Notes: generated from the letters alone by a model not told the origin. Positions 28,803 to 38,919 are shown, counted from the stretch's first letter. The stretch is DNA of 64,000 nucleotides from Arthrobacter sp. PAMC25284 (GCF_019443425.1 NZ_CP080382.1:3596001-3660000); one strand, 5' to 3'. Numbers and translations are program-made.

Positions 28803-30025
28803 TCCAACGGCACGGACTCGTCCGCCAGGGCAAGCGCGCTGACGGGCGTCCGCGCCGCTATCAGGGCCTTGATGGCCTTCTGCGGCTTTCCCGCGTGGGG
28901 CCAGTTGACGGACATCCCGGCGACCACGCGGCCCTCGCGCTGCCAGAAGGCGATGAACTCTTTCCCTTCCAGCGTGCCGCGGACGGCGGGCGGGCCGGAG
29001 GTCAGGGACGGGAAGCCGGAATACTCCATGCTGACGTCGAACTGGTCCGTATAGAAGTACGGAATCGTGTCCAGCACGGCGTCCTGGCCGAGCATGGCCT
29101 TCGCCGCGACCTTGCCGCCGTTCAGGGCATTGGACCAGTGCTCGCTGCGATGGTGCTCCCCGGTGAAGGGGTGCAGGGCATTGGCGACATCGCCGGCCGC
29201 GAAGATCCCCGGCACCGCGGTCCGCAGCGACGCATCCGTCGGAATCCCGTTCCGGAGGTTGATCCCGGCCGCCGCGGCCAGCGACGTTTCAGGCACCACG
29301 CCTACGGCCAGGACCACCAGGTCTGCGGGCAGAAGTTCGCCGGCATCGGTCCGCACCCCGGTCACTTTCCCCGAACTGCCCGTTATTTCCTGCGCGGCGG
29401 CCGGGAGCCTGAACCGCACGCCGTGACTTTCGTGGAGTGCACGGAAAAATCCGCCGAGCTCCGGCCCGATGGCCGCACCCAGCGGCACGTCCTCGAGCCC
29501 GAGCAGCGTCACCTGGTTGCCGTACGCGGTGGCGGCGGCGGCCAGTTCCATCCCGATCCAGCCCGAACCGATCATCACCACGGTTCTGCCGCCGCCTGCC
29601 AGGCTGCTGCGCAGGCGCCGGCTGTCATCCACGGTCCGGAAAGTGCTGACGCCGTCCAGGCCGCTGCCCGGCAACGGAATGCTCCGGGGCCGAGCCCCGG
29701 TCGCGAGCAGCAGCCGGAAGTAGTCCAGCCGGCTGCCGTCGCCCAACCTCACGGTGTGCGCTGCCGGGTCCAGCGCGGTGACGGCATCGCCAAGGCGGAG
29801 ATCGACGTCGTTCTCCGCGTACCAGTGCGCCGGCACCACCGGCAGCGCGTCCTCGCCCGCTTGACCCAACAGGTACTCCTTGGACAGCGGCGGCCGCAGA
29901 TACGGGTGGTGGGACTCACCGGCCAGAACGGTGATGCCGCCGGAAAAACCTTCGGCGCGCAGCGTCCTGGCAGCGGTGGCCCCGGCCAGGCCGCCGCCCA
30001 CAATCACGATCTTCTCGACGGCCAT
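28781..30025 (-). CDS. FAD/NAD(P)-dependent oxidoreductase (ferredoxin-reductase-like)
   Basis: The 414-residue protein starts at ATG 30025 with AGGAGG 9 bp upstream. There are two dinucleotide-binding motifs: [14 protein letters not shown] near the N-terminus (FAD) and [13 protein letters not shown] (NAD). The FAD-binding ATG-type motif is [10 protein letters not shown] and the Asp motif is [12 protein letters not shown]. The C-terminal reductase-like domain fits putidaredoxin or rubredoxin reductase-type enzymes. No ferredoxin or oxygenase partner is adjacent. A copy of the 26711–26720 operator motif lies 52 bp upstream. Confidence 0.9.
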   Translation of the reverse strand: MAVEKIVIVGGGLAGATAARTLRAEGFSGGITVLAGESHHPYLRPPLSKEYLLGQAGEDALPVVPAHWYAENDVDLRLGDAVTALDPAAHTVRLGDGSRLDYFRLLLATGARPRSIPLPGSGLDGVSTFRTVDDSRRLRSSLAGGGRTVVMIGSGWIGMELAAAATAYGNQVTLLGLEDVPLGAAIGPELGGFFRALHESHGVRFRLPAAAQEITGSSGKVTGVRTDAGELLPADLVVLAVGVVPETSLAAAAGINLRNGIPTDASLRTAVPGIFAAGDVANALHPFTGEHHRSEHWSNALNGGKVAAKAMLGQDAVLDTIPYFYTDQFDVSMEYSGFPSLTSGPPAVRGTLEGKEFIAFWQREGRVVAGMSVNWPHAGKPQKAIKALIAARTPVSALALADESVPLDQLLAEA

Positions 30026-30076
30026 AACCGCCTGCCTCCTTGCATGAGTGCGGCGTCAGCCGCCGCACGGACCGAT

Positions 30077-30103
30077 TCTAAAAACAGTACATTTGACGTT
30101 AGA
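30077..30103. promoter_or_regulatory. Candidate operator upstream of the FAD oxidoreductase
   Basis: TCTAAAAACA (30077–30086) exactly matches the site before the SufR-like regulator. With TTAGA (30099–30103) it makes an inverted repeat TCTAA-N17-TTAGA. It lies between the minus-strand oxidoreductase and plus-strand mnmA. Confidence 0.55.
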
Positions 30104-30234
30104 GTTGAGCGGCTGATCCGTCTAGGGCCTTTAGGCAGGAAATCCGCGCGGCGATAGAATGGCCGGGCAGGCATTGTGCTAAGCGGCCACGTGCCGCAGA
30201 TGCCGGCAGCACCCCAAACCTGGAGAAAGACAGT

Positions 30235-31347
30235 ATGCGAGTTCTTGCAGCCATGAGTGGCGGCGTCGATTCCGCCGTTGCCGCCGCCCGCGCCGTCGAG
30301 GCGGGACACGACGTCGTTGGGGTCCACCTGGCGCTGTCCAGGATGCCCGGAACCCTGCGCACCGGCAGCCGCGGCTGTTGCACCATCGAGGACTCCCGCG
30401 ATGCCTGGCGGGCCTGCGACGTGCTCGGGATTCCCTACTATGTGTGGGACTTCTCCGAGCGGTTCAAGGAAGATGTCGTCCAGGACTTCATCGACGAATA
30501 CGCCGCCGGGCGGACCCCCAACCCGTGCATGCGCTGCAATGAACGGATCAAGTTCGCGGCGCTGCTGGAAAAGGCGATCGCCCTCGGCTTCGATGCCGTC
30601 TGCACCGGCCACTACGCGAAGGTGATCACCGACGCCGATGGCAACCCCGAGCTGCACCGGGCCGCGGACTGGGCCAAGGACCAGAGCTACGTCCTCGGTG
30701 TCCTGACCCACGAACAGCTCAGCCACTCCATGTTCCCGCTCGCCGACACGCCTTCGAAGGCCGAGGTCCGCGCGGAGGCTGAACGCCGCGGGCTCTCCGT
30801 GGCCAACAAACCCGACAGTCATGACATCTGCTTTATCCCCGACGGTGACACAGCCGGCTGGCTGGCCGAAAAAATCGAGATGACCACCGGCGACATTGTG
30901 GATGAGTCCGGGTCCAAGGTCGGCGAGCACCCCGGCGCCAACGCCTTCACCGTCGGCCAGCGCCGCGGGCTGAAGCTGGGCACCCCCGCCGCCGACGGCA
31001 AACCCCGCTTTGTGCTGGAAATCCGGCCGAAGGAAAACAAGGTTGTCGTGGGCCCGGAAGCCTTGCTGGCTATCGACGAGATCCGCGGGATCAAAGTGTC
31101 CTGGGCGGGGCTGCCGATCGCCGAGGTGGGCACGGGCGCGGAGTTTGAGTGTCACGCGCAGGTCCGCGCCCACGGTGACCCGGTCCCGGCCCGGGCCCGT
31201 ATGGAGCCGGACAATCTCGTGGTCACCCTGACCGAACCGCTGCGCGGCGTCGCCCCTGGCCAGACCGTGGTGCTCTACCAGGGCAGCCGTGTCCTCGGGC
31301 AGGCAACCATCGATACCGCCCGCTCACTTCAGCGCGCTGTGCTTTAG
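30235..31347 (+). CDS. mnmA: tRNA-specific 2-thiouridylase MnmA
   Basis: The 370-residue enzyme activates and thiolates U34 of tRNAs for Lys, Glu and Gln, using sulfur from a cysteine desulfurase. The PP-loop [13 protein letters not shown] is at the N-terminus. The two catalytic cysteines lie in [13 protein letters not shown] and [13 protein letters not shown]. The adenylation-domain Gly/His motif CTGHYAKV is present, as is the C-terminal beta-barrel [15 protein letters not shown] 30235 has GGAGAAAG upstream. The mismatch to E. coli length is minor. Confidence 0.96.
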   Translation: MRVLAAMSGGVDSAVAAARAVEAGHDVVGVHLALSRMPGTLRTGSRGCCTIEDSRDAWRACDVLGIPYYVWDFSERFKEDVVQDFIDEYAAGRTPNPCMRCNERIKFAALLEKAIALGFDAVCTGHYAKVITDADGNPELHRAADWAKDQSYVLGVLTHEQLSHSMFPLADTPSKAEVRAEAERRGLSVANKPDSHDICFIPDGDTAGWLAEKIEMTTGDIVDESGSKVGEHPGANAFTVGQRRGLKLGTPAADGKPRFVLEIRPKENKVVVGPEALLAIDEIRGIKVSWAGLPIAEVGTGAEFECHAQVRAHGDPVPARARMEPDNLVVTLTEPLRGVAPGQTVVLYQGSRVLGQATIDTARSLQRAVL

Positions 31348-31374
31348 CAGGCCCGAAACAGCCGTCGTATCCTG

Positions 31375-31408
31375 CAGCCCCGTCCGCCAGGACGGGGCTG
31401 TTGTGTTT
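31375..31408 (+). terminator. Terminator after mnmA
   Basis: The perfect 11-bp stem CAGCCCCGTCC / GGACGGGGCTG with a short loop is followed by TTGTGTTT. Confidence 0.88.
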
Positions 31409-31652
31409 GCGCTGTCACAGTGGACCGGACGGGCAGGTGTCACTGGCCGGTGTCGCTGGAGAATCGGGCGATTACCTGAAGAAAACGATGGAAGTCTCCT
31501 ACTGTCTGGTAAATTTTGTGTCTCAACTCACAGGATTTGCCGATTCTCCGGCGGTCTTCTGGTTGAATCAGGCAATCAGCACAGCGTGCCGCCGGACGAG
31601 CCACACTTTTACGCCGGCTGGCACAGGCACTCATCGAACAGAAAGTTCACAG
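31409..31652 (+). promoter_or_regulatory. Leader and promoter region of the ABC transporter operon
   Basis: With the mnmA terminator, this completes the 305-bp gap between mnmA and the binding-protein gene. I see no convincing ORF, tRNA or known riboswitch fold. An AT-rich patch around 31508–31520 (GGTAAATTTTGTG) could supply a -10 element, but no clear -35 is assigned. Confidence 0.35.
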
Positions 31653-33287
31653 ATGGCAATGAACAATAAGGCCTTCAAGAGCGCCATCGCGCTCGCCGGG
31701 GTTTCAGCCTTTGCACTGACCGCTTGCACCGGCCCCGCCGGAGGCGGCGGAACGGCCACCGGCGGCGCTGCCGGCGGCACCATCACCTTCGGCACCACCG
31801 ATAAGGTTGTCACCCTCGACCCGGCCGGCTCCTACGATGCCGGCTCGTTCATGGTGATGAACCAGATCTACCCGTTCCTGCTCAACTCCAAGCCCGGAAC
31901 GGCAGACTCAACGCCCGACATCGCGGAGTCCGCCTCGTTCACCAGCCCGACCGAATACACGGTCAAGCTCAAGTCCGGGCTCACCTTCGCCAACGGGCAC
32001 GCCCTCACCGCCTCCGACGTGAAGTTCTCGATCGACCGTGTCGTGAAGATCGCCGACGACAACGGCCCCGCCTCGCTGCTGGCCAACCTGGACTCCGTTG
32101 AGGTCAAGGACGACTCGACCGTGGTCTTCACGCTGAAGGAGGGCAATGACCAGGTCTTCCCCGGCGTCCTCGCCGCCAACGCCGGGCCGATTATCGATGA
32201 AGAGGTCTTCCCGGCCGACGCGCTGATGACCGACGACGAGATCGTCGCGGGCAAGCCATTCGCCGGCCCGTACACGATCGAGAGCTACAAGAAGAACGAA
32301 CTCGTCAGCCTCAAGGCCAACCCCGACTACAAGGGATTGCTCGGCGCCCCGGCCAACCCCGGCGCCACGATCAAGTACTACGCCGACTCCAACAACCTCA
32401 AGCTGGATGTCCAGCAGGGCAACATCGACGTTGCCGGCCGCAGCCTCACCGCGACCGACGCCGCGGATCTGGCCAATGATTCCAAGGTCACGGTCCATAA
32501 GGGCCCGGGTGGCGAACTGCGTTACATCGTCTTCAACTTCGACACCATGCCGTTCGGCGCGACAACCCCGGAAGCCGACCCGGCCAAGGCGCTCGCCGTC
32601 CGCCATGCCGTGGCCAACCTTATCGACCGTGACGCCATCGCCAGCGAGGTCTACAAGGGCACGTACCTGCCGGCCTATTCCGTTGTTCCGGACGGCTTCG
32701 CCGGGGCCATCCAGCCGCTGAAGGAACTCTATGGCGATGGCAATGGCCAGCCGAGTCTGGAGAAAGCCCAAAAAGCCTTCAGCGACGCCGGCGTAACCGC
32801 CCCGGTGACCCTGAAGCTGCAGTACAACCCGGACCACTACGGCAAATCCTCCGGCGACGAGTACGCCAGGATCAAGTCGCAGCTGGAGAAGTCCGGACTG
32901 TTCACGGTGGACCTGCAGTCCACCGAGTGGGTCACCTACAGCAAGGACCGCACCAAGGACGCGTACCCGGTGTACCAGCTCGGCTGGTTCCCGGACTACT
33001 CTGATGCCGACAACTACCTCACGCCGTTCTTCATCCCCGGCAACTTCCTGAAGAACCACTACGAGAACCCCGCCGTTACGGACCTGATCAAGAAGCAGCT
33101 CACCACCGTTGACAAGGCCGAGCGCGAAAAGGTCCTCGGCGAAGCCCAGACCGCCGTCGCCAAGGACCTGTCCACGCTGCCGCTGCTGCAGGGCGCCCAG
33201 CTGATGGTTGCTGGCAAGGACATCAAGGGTGTTGAAAAGACTCTGGACGCGTCCTTCAAGACCCGGCTTGGCGTCATTTCCAAGTAG
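31653..33287 (+). CDS. ABC transporter substrate-binding lipoprotein (SBP_bac_5, oligopeptide-type)
   Basis: The start is ATG 31653, a few codons before a lipoprotein signal with lipobox ALTAC. The mature protein begins at Cys, then a Gly/Thr-rich linker. About 544 residues match peptide/nickel/glutathione-binding SBP family 5: GTTDKVVTLDPAGSYDAG, AESASFTSPTEYTVKLKSG, LTASDVKFSIDRV and PVYQLGWFPDYSDADNYLTP. It heads an importer operon with two permeases and a double ATPase. The substrate is probably peptides or a peptide-like compound, which cannot be refined from sequence. Confidence 0.93.
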   Translation: MAMNNKAFKSAIALAGVSAFALTACTGPAGGGGTATGGAAGGTITFGTTDKVVTLDPAGSYDAGSFMVMNQIYPFLLNSKPGTADSTPDIAESASFTSPTEYTVKLKSGLTFANGHALTASDVKFSIDRVVKIADDNGPASLLANLDSVEVKDDSTVVFTLKEGNDQVFPGVLAANAGPIIDEEVFPADALMTDDEIVAGKPFAGPYTIESYKKNELVSLKANPDYKGLLGAPANPGATIKYYADSNNLKLDVQQGNIDVAGRSLTATDAADLANDSKVTVHKGPGGELRYIVFNFDTMPFGATTPEADPAKALAVRHAVANLIDRDAIASEVYKGTYLPAYSVVPDGFAGAIQPLKELYGDGNGQPSLEKAQKAFSDAGVTAPVTLKLQYNPDHYGKSSGDEYARIKSQLEKSGLFTVDLQSTEWVTYSKDRTKDAYPVYQLGWFPDYSDADNYLTPFFIPGNFLKNHYENPAVTDLIKKQLTTVDKAEREKVLGEAQTAVAKDLSTLPLLQGAQLMVAGKDIKGVEKTLDASFKTRLGVISK

Positions 33288-33311
33288 GTCCTCTTCCCAT
33301 CCGGTTCTGAC

Positions 33312-33356
33312 CAGCCGAAAGGCGGGGCGCCTGCACGGCGTCCCGCCTTTCGGCTG
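33312..33356 (+). terminator. Hairpin between binding protein and permease genes
   Basis: A 15-bp perfect stem (33312–33326 with 33342–33356, CAGCCGAAAGGCGGG) lies in the 129-bp gap. It probably causes partial termination or protects the upstream mRNA, giving more binding protein than permease. Confidence 0.7.
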
Positions 33357-33416
33357 AGTCCGGACAGCCAGTTTCCCAAGCCCACGAAGCCGGCGGAAAC
33401 ACAACCCTAGGTACCA

Positions 33417-34509
33417 ATGACAACATTTATTGAGGCGCCGCCAACTGACGCCGACGGACTCCTTCCGTCAAAGAAAAAGTCGTCCGGTGGGGGACTGGGC
33501 CAGTACATTCTGGTCAGGTTCCTGCTGATCTTCCCAACCATCCTCATCCTGGTCACCATGGTGTTCTTCCTGATGCGGATCACGGGAGACCCCATCACGG
33601 CCGCCCTCGGCGGCCGGCTCCCTCCTGAGCAGCTTGCCGAACGGATTGCCGCGGCCGGCTATGACCGGCCCGTCATGATCCAGTACTTCGAGTACCTCGG
33701 GCAGTTGCTGACCGGCAACTTCGGTACCACGCTCTCCGACAACCGCAAGGTCACGGAGGTGCTGACGACCTACGGTGCCGCCACGTTCGAACTGGCTTTG
33801 AACGCCGTCCTCGTGGCGCTGCTCGTCGGTATTCCGCTGGGCATGATCGCGGCCCACCGGCGCGACAAGGCTCCGGACGCCGTGCTGCGGATCCTCGCCA
33901 TCCTCTTTTATGCAACTCCGGTCTTCTTCTCCGGACTCCTGTTCAAGCTGACCTTCTCAGTCTGGCTGGGCTGGCTCCCCGTTGCCGGACGCGCCAGGAC
34001 CTCGACCGAGCTGGCCCTCACTGCCCTGCAGGCGCCGACCGGCATCTACTGGCTGGACGCGATCCGCAGCGGCAATATCGATGCCCTGGGCGATGTTATG
34101 GCGCACGCGGTGCTGCCGGCGCTGGCCCTGGGCCTGCTCACGGCCGGAATTTTCCTTCGACTGGTCCGCACCAACGTCATCGGCACGCTCGGGAAGGACT
34201 ATGTCGAAGCCGGCCGCTCCCGCGGCGTCAGCGAATTCCGGCTCGTCACCAAACACGCCTACAAACCGGCACTCATTCCCATCATCACCGTGATGGGCCC
34301 TGCAGATCGCCGTGCTCCTCGGCGGGGCCGTGCTGACTGAAACCACGTTCGAGTGGAAGGGGCTCGGCTTCCAGCTGGCCACCTACCTCACTGCCCGCGA
34401 CTTCGTGGCCGTTCAGGGCATCGTGGTCCTGCTCGCCGTGATCGTAGCCGTAACCAATTTCATCGTGGACATCGTCGCCGCGCTGATCGACCCCCGCGTG
34501 AGGTACTGA
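33417..34509 (+). CDS. ABC transporter permease (DppB-type), frame interrupted
   Basis: ATG 33417 opens with a cytoplasmic N-terminus, then the first membrane segment (YILVRFLLIFPTILILVTMV). The family signature EAGRSRGVSEFRLVTKHAYK leads into the EAA-type loop. The frame breaks at GGGCCC 34295–34300; removing one base gives IITVMGLQIAVLLGGAVLTE. The C-terminus then reads through to RVRY at 34509, about 363 residues. Six membrane segments are expected. The following permease starts 1 bp after the stop. Confidence 0.9.
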
Positions 34510-34510
34510 G

Positions 34511-35536
34511 ATGAGCACTAAACCCCTTCCGGTGAGCCACGGGGGTGCCCGGGGCTCATGGTTCGGGCGGCTGCCCGTCGTTTCCCACTTCAACAAAAGC
34601 GTCGGGCTGCAGCGGGGCATGCTGGTGGCAGGCCTCGTCCTGACCGCAGCCTTCCTGCTCACGGCGGCCTTCGCACCGCTGATCGCACCCTTCGGCTTCG
34701 CCCAGATTTCCGACGCCGGCGGCAGCTTCCCGGCACAGGAGGCCCCGAACGCCAAGCACCTTATGGGGACAACCGTCGGCGGCTACGACGTCTTTTCCCG
34801 GGTGATCTGGGGGACCCAGACGGCCCTGATGGTGATCATCGTCGCCGTCATTATGTCGATCTTCCTCGGCGTCATCCTGGGCCTGGTCAGCGGCTACATC
34901 GGTGGCTGGCTCGACCGGATCCTGGTGGTCATCGCCGATGCCATCTACGCCTTCCCGTCCCTGCTGGTGGCCATCGTTATGGCCATCGTCATCAGCGGCG
35001 GCCGCTCCAGCCTGTGGGGCGGCATCCTCGCCGCAGCGATCTCCATCACGGTGGTGTTCATTCCGCAGTACTTCCGCGTCATCCGTGCCGAGACCATCAG
35101 GCTCAAAGCCGAGCCCTTCGTCGAGTCCGCGAAGGTGGTGGGCGCCTCCAACATTCGCATCATGAGCCGCCACATCTTTAAAAACGCGACCCGGACGCTG
35201 CCGCTGATCTTTACGCTCAACGCCGCCGAGGCGATCCTGACCCTTGCCGGGCTGGGTTTCCTGGGCTTCGGCATCGAACCGACCTCCGCCGCTGAATGGG
35301 GCTTTGACCTGAACAAGGCCCTTGCGGACACCACCTCCGGGATCTGGTGGACCGGCGTCTTCCCCGGTCTGGCGATCGTCCTGACCGTCGTCGGCCTGAC
35401 GCTGGTCGGCGAAAGCATCAACGACCTCAACGATCCCCGGCTCCGCGGCCGGAAGCGGGCGTCCGCCGGCAAAAACGGACCCGATCCCAGCACCGGCAAC
35501 CAGGCAGCCACATCAGCAGAAGTGAGCAGTTCATGA
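34511..35536 (+). CDS. ABC transporter permease (DppC-type)
   Basis: The 341-residue inner-membrane permease is the partner of the preceding DppB-type protein. After an N-terminal membrane segment comes an extracytoplasmic stretch typical of DppC (APLIAPFGFAQI ... HLMGTTVGGYDVFSRVIWGT). Four or five further helices follow, with the EAA-type motif VESAKVVGASNIRIMSRHIF. The stop overlaps the ATPase start (ATGA). Confidence 0.94.
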   Translation: MSTKPLPVSHGGARGSWFGRLPVVSHFNKSVGLQRGMLVAGLVLTAAFLLTAAFAPLIAPFGFAQISDAGGSFPAQEAPNAKHLMGTTVGGYDVFSRVIWGTQTALMVIIVAVIMSIFLGVILGLVSGYIGGWLDRILVVIADAIYAFPSLLVAIVMAIVISGGRSSLWGGILAAAISITVVFIPQYFRVIRAETIRLKAEPFVESAKVVGASNIRIMSRHIFKNATRTLPLIFTLNAAEAILTLAGLGFLGFGIEPTSAAEWGFDLNKALADTTSGIWWTGVFPGLAIVLTVVGLTLVGESINDLNDPRLRGRKRASAGKNGPDPSTGNQAATSAEVSSS

Positions 35537-37236
35537 CCACCAACATCGACCAGACCCGCCGCGGCACCGGGCCAGTCCTGGACATCGACCACCTCCAAGT
35601 CACCTTCGCCACCGACGCCGGCGACGTGTACGCCGTAAAGGATGTCAGCCTGACCGTCAACCCCGGCGAGGTCGTGGCCATCGTGGGCGAATCGGGCTCC
35701 GGCAAGACCGTCACTGCCAAGACCATCCTCGGGCTGCTTCCCGAAACGGCCATCAGTTCCGGGGCCGTCCTCATCAACGGCAACAACGTCATCAGCGTCA
35801 GCGCCGCCGAGCTCCGGCAAATCCGGGGCCGGGACGTTGCCATGGTGTTCCAGGAACCGTCCACCGCCCTCAACCCGGTCTTCACCGTCGGCTGGCAGAT
35901 CGCCGAGGGCATCAGAGCCCACGCCGGCCGCGGCGGAGCCGGACGGGTCAGCGCGAAGGACGCCAAGGCCCGCGCCATCGAGGCCCTTGGCAAGGTCGGC
36001 ATCCCGGATCCGGAAACCCGGGTTAACTACTACCCACACCAGTTCTCCGGAGGGCAGAAACAGCGCGTGGTGATCGCCGCCGCGCTGGCGCTGAACCCGG
36101 GACTTATCGTCGCTGACGAACCGACAACGGCGCTGGACGTTACAGTGCAGGCCGAAATCCTGGAGCTCCTGCGTGACCTCCGGGACACGTACGGCACCTC
36201 GATCGTGCTTATCACCCACAACATGGGCGTCGTCGCGGACCTCGCGGACCGCGTCGTCGTGATGTACCAGGGTGACGTCGTCGAAGAGGCAAGCTCCCGG
36301 ACGCTCTTTGCCGAGCCGAAACAGGACTACACGAAGCAGCTGCTGGCGGCTGTCCCGCACCTGGGCCGGAACTCCGCCTCCGCTGGAATGACCGAACGGG
36401 CCCACCAGGGCGGCAAGGTGCTGGTCGAGGCCAGGGACCTGACCATCGAATATCCCGGACGACTAGGACGGGGCGGTTTTAAGGCCGTCGACGGGGTCAG
36501 CTTTACCGTCTCCCAAGGCGAGGTCTTTGGGCTCGTCGGTGAATCGGGGTCCGGTAAAACCACCATCGGCCGGGCCATCGCCGGGCTGAACCGGACTACC
36601 GGCGGCAGCCTCAAGGTGCTCGATTACGAGATGCTGCATCTCAAAGAACGCAGTTTCAAGCCGTTGCGCAAGGACATTGGCTTCGTGTTCCAGGACCCGG
36701 CAGCGTCGTTCAATCCGCACCTGACCATCGGCGAGTGCGTCGCCGAACCACTCATCATCCACAGCAATCCGACGCCGGCACAGGCCCGCGCGCGGACGGC
36801 GGAGCTGCTCGAATCGGTGCAACTGCCCGCTTCGTACGCCGACAGATTCCCGCACGAGCTCTCCGGTGGGCAGCGGCAGCGGGCATCCCTGGCCCGGGCC
36901 CTGATCCTGAACCCGAAACTGTTGATCGCGGACGAGCCGACGTCGGCGCTCGACGTCTCGGTCCAGGCCAAGGTGCTGGAGCTGTTCAAGGAGATCCAGG
37001 CCGAGTTTGGCTTTGCCGCCCTGTTCATCAGCCACGACCTCGCCGTCGTTGACATCCTCTCGACCTGGGTGGGGGTGCTCTACAAGGGCAAGCTGGTGGA
37101 GCAAGGGCTCGGAAACCAGGTGATGGGCAGCCCGCAGCACGACTATACGAAGAAGCTCATTGCGTCACTGCCCGTCCCGGACCCCGATGAGCAAGCCCGA
37201 CGGCGCGAGGCTTACCGCGCCGTGCTCGGGACCTAG
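35533..37236 (+). CDS. ABC transporter ATP-binding protein, two fused nucleotide-binding domains (DppDF-type)
   Basis: The start is ATG 35533, overlapping the permease stop by 4 bp. The 567-residue protein carries two complete ABC ATPase domains, with Walker A GESGSGKT in each and signatures FSGGQKQR and LSGGQRQR. Walker B sites are LIVADEPTTALD and LLIADEPTSALD. The separate DppD and DppF of other bacteria are joined here in one chain, a known variant. It completes the importer operon and is followed by a hairpin. Confidence 0.95.
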   Translation: MTTNIDQTRRGTGPVLDIDHLQVTFATDAGDVYAVKDVSLTVNPGEVVAIVGESGSGKTVTAKTILGLLPETAISSGAVLINGNNVISVSAAELRQIRGRDVAMVFQEPSTALNPVFTVGWQIAEGIRAHAGRGGAGRVSAKDAKARAIEALGKVGIPDPETRVNYYPHQFSGGQKQRVVIAAALALNPGLIVADEPTTALDVTVQAEILELLRDLRDTYGTSIVLITHNMGVVADLADRVVVMYQGDVVEEASSRTLFAEPKQDYTKQLLAAVPHLGRNSASAGMTERAHQGGKVLVEARDLTIEYPGRLGRGGFKAVDGVSFTVSQGEVFGLVGESGSGKTTIGRAIAGLNRTTGGSLKVLDYEMLHLKERSFKPLRKDIGFVFQDPAASFNPHLTIGECVAEPLIIHSNPTPAQARARTAELLESVQLPASYADRFPHELSGGQRQRASLARALILNPKLLIADEPTSALDVSVQAKVLELFKEIQAEFGFAALFISHDLAVVDILSTWVGVLYKGKLVEQGLGNQVMGSPQHDYTKKLIASLPVPDPDEQARRREAYRAVLGT

Positions 37237-37298
37237 CGTCGGGCGCTGAATCTGCCGGCCGCCGGCGCCGTCCGGAGGCCGCCGCGGGGTTCCGCGGG

Positions 37299-37340
37299 AC
37301 ATGCCCACCGTTCCCTGCGAATGGTGGGCATGTACCGTTT
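37299..37340 (+). terminator. Terminator of the ABC importer operon
   Basis: ACATGCCCACC (37299–37309) pairs perfectly with GGTGGGCATGT (37323–37333), and ACCGTTTT follows. Confidence 0.85.
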
Positions 37341-37344
37341 TCGG

Positions 37345-37640
37345 CGCCACCGCGGACCCCTGAATGGGTGCTGAACGGCGGAGAAGACGCAGGCCTTGCC
37401 CCTAATGGGGGTGTACCCGTAGGTCCTTTCGGGGGCATGCTGGGTATCCGAGCCGCTGGTGGGTGAGCACTTGACGCCCCTGGCCCCGTGTCGAGGCCTA
37501 GGTCTAGATCGTGCCCCTGCCGGTTGGTGAGGTGGGCCTGTAGCGCTGGTGGGGTGTCGTGCCGTGGAGCACTGATCCATTAGACCGCAGCCAGTTCCTT
37601 CCTCCCCGTCGTGCCCGGGATAAGCCCACAACGGAAGGGA
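37345..37640 (+). ncRNA. Putative IS110 bridge RNA region (non-coding left end)
   Basis: In IS110 elements the non-coding left end encodes a bridge RNA that pairs with target and donor DNA. This stretch has no credible gene and lies directly before the transposase. It contains short hairpin-forming segments, such as CCCC-TAAT-GGGG at 37399–37410 and several G-rich/C-rich pairs up to 37500. Exact RNA ends and the guide loops cannot be fixed by eye. Confidence 0.4.
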
Positions 37641-37648
37641 TCGGGACA

Positions 37649-38885
37649 ATGCTGTTCATCGGCGACGACTGGGCGGAGGACCACCACGACATCGCGGTCA
37701 TGGATGAGGGGGGGCCGGGTACTGACGCGCCGCAGGCTCACTGAGGGCGTATCCGGGCTCGAGGCCCTCCATGACCTGCTCGGAGGGTACCTGCCCGAGA
37801 ACGCGGCACCGGCCGAAGTGCTGATCGGGATTGAGACCGACCGCGGGCCCTGGGTCCAGGGACTGCTGGCGTCCGGCTACACGGTTTACGCGATCAATCC
37901 GGCGCAGTCGGCCCGCTACCGGCAGCGCACCGGGGCGGCCGGGGCGAAATCGGATAAGGGTGATGCGCTGGTGCTGGCCCGGATCGTGGCTGTTGACCGG
38001 GAGTTGCACCGGGCGATCGCCGCCGACAGCGACGTCGCGGAGGAGGTCAAGGTCCTGGCGAGGGCTCACCAGTCGCTGATCTGGGCCAGGCAGCGGCAGG
38101 CGAACGTGCTGCGTTCGAACCTGCGCGAGTACTACCCGGCCGCGCTGTCCGCGTTCGGGCAGGACCTGCACGGACGGGACGCGATGGCCGTGCTCGGCGC
38201 CGCGCCTGGCCCCAAGGCCGGGGCCCGCCTCACCCCGGCCAGGGTCCAGGCGCTGTTGCGGCACGCCGGACGGCAACGCTACCTGGCCGCCCGAGCCGGC
38301 GAGATCGTCGAGGCACTGCACGCGCCCCAGTTGCCCGCCCGCCCGGGGATCGAGGCCGCCTACACGGCCACCACAGCGGCCCTGGTTGCCGTCATCCGCG
38401 AACTGAACGCCCAGATCGGCGTCCTGCAGGGGCAGGTGGAGGAATCTTTTGGCCGGCACCCGGACGCTGAGATCTACCTCAGCCAGCCGGGTCTGGGGCC
38501 GGTGCTCGGCGCCCGGGTGCTGGGCGAATTCGGGGACGCGGCGGACCGCTACGCCGACGCCAGATCACGGAGGAACTACGCAGGGACCAGCCCGGTCACC
38601 CGGGCCTCCGGCACCAAGCGCAGCGTGCTGGCCCGGCATGCCCGAAACCGGCGCCTGGCCGATGCCCTGGACCTGCAGGCCTTCACCGCACTCAGCGTCT
38701 CGCCCGGCGCACGCGCCTACTACGACGCCCGCCGCTCACGCGGCGCCACCCACCACCAGACCCTCCGGGCCCTGGCCAACCGGCTCGTCGGGATCCTCCA
38801 CGGCTGCCTCCGCCACCACACCACCTACAACGAGGACACCGCCTGGCACACCACTACCCAAAACGTCGAACTCCGCGCCGCTTGA
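37649..38885 (+). CDS. IS110 family transposase, frame interrupted
   Basis: ATG 37649 gives MLFIGDDWAEDHHDIAVMDE. The frame then shifts at the G7CC tract 37708–37716; skipping one G gives EGGRVLTRRRLTEG. The RuvC-like DEDD residues are visible: Asp in FIGDDWA, Glu in IGIETDRG, and two Asp in AKSDKGDALVLAR. The C-terminal Tnp_20 domain has LSQPGLGPVLGARVLGEFGD and the Ser region NYAGTSPVTRASG. The corrected length of about 411 residues is complete, so the element could be active if the frameshift is an artefact. Confidence 0.92.
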
Positions 38886-38919
38886 CGGCTTAGCACCGTG
38901 GGGTATCTAGACTGGGACC

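Larger units (their letters stand above)
37345..38905 (+). mobile_element. IS110-family insertion sequence (boundaries approximate)
   Basis: The element contains one DEDD/Tnp_20 transposase preceded by about 300 bp of non-coding left end and about 20 bp of right end. No terminal inverted repeats or long target duplication are expected or seen, as is normal for IS110. The limits are set only by the importer terminator on the left and the chorismate mutase start on the right; either could be off by tens of bases. The insertion separates the importer operon from the chorismate mutase gene. Confidence 0.75.

Noticed and set aside
31409..31652. Riboswitch in the ABC operon leader
   Set aside because: No conserved riboswitch core could be recognised. 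The only clear hairpin nearby is the mnmA terminator.
31908..33404. 498-codon minus-strand ORF opposite the substrate-binding protein
   Set aside because: It is a shadow of the SBP_bac_5 gene, with Val/Gly/Arg-rich low-information translation.
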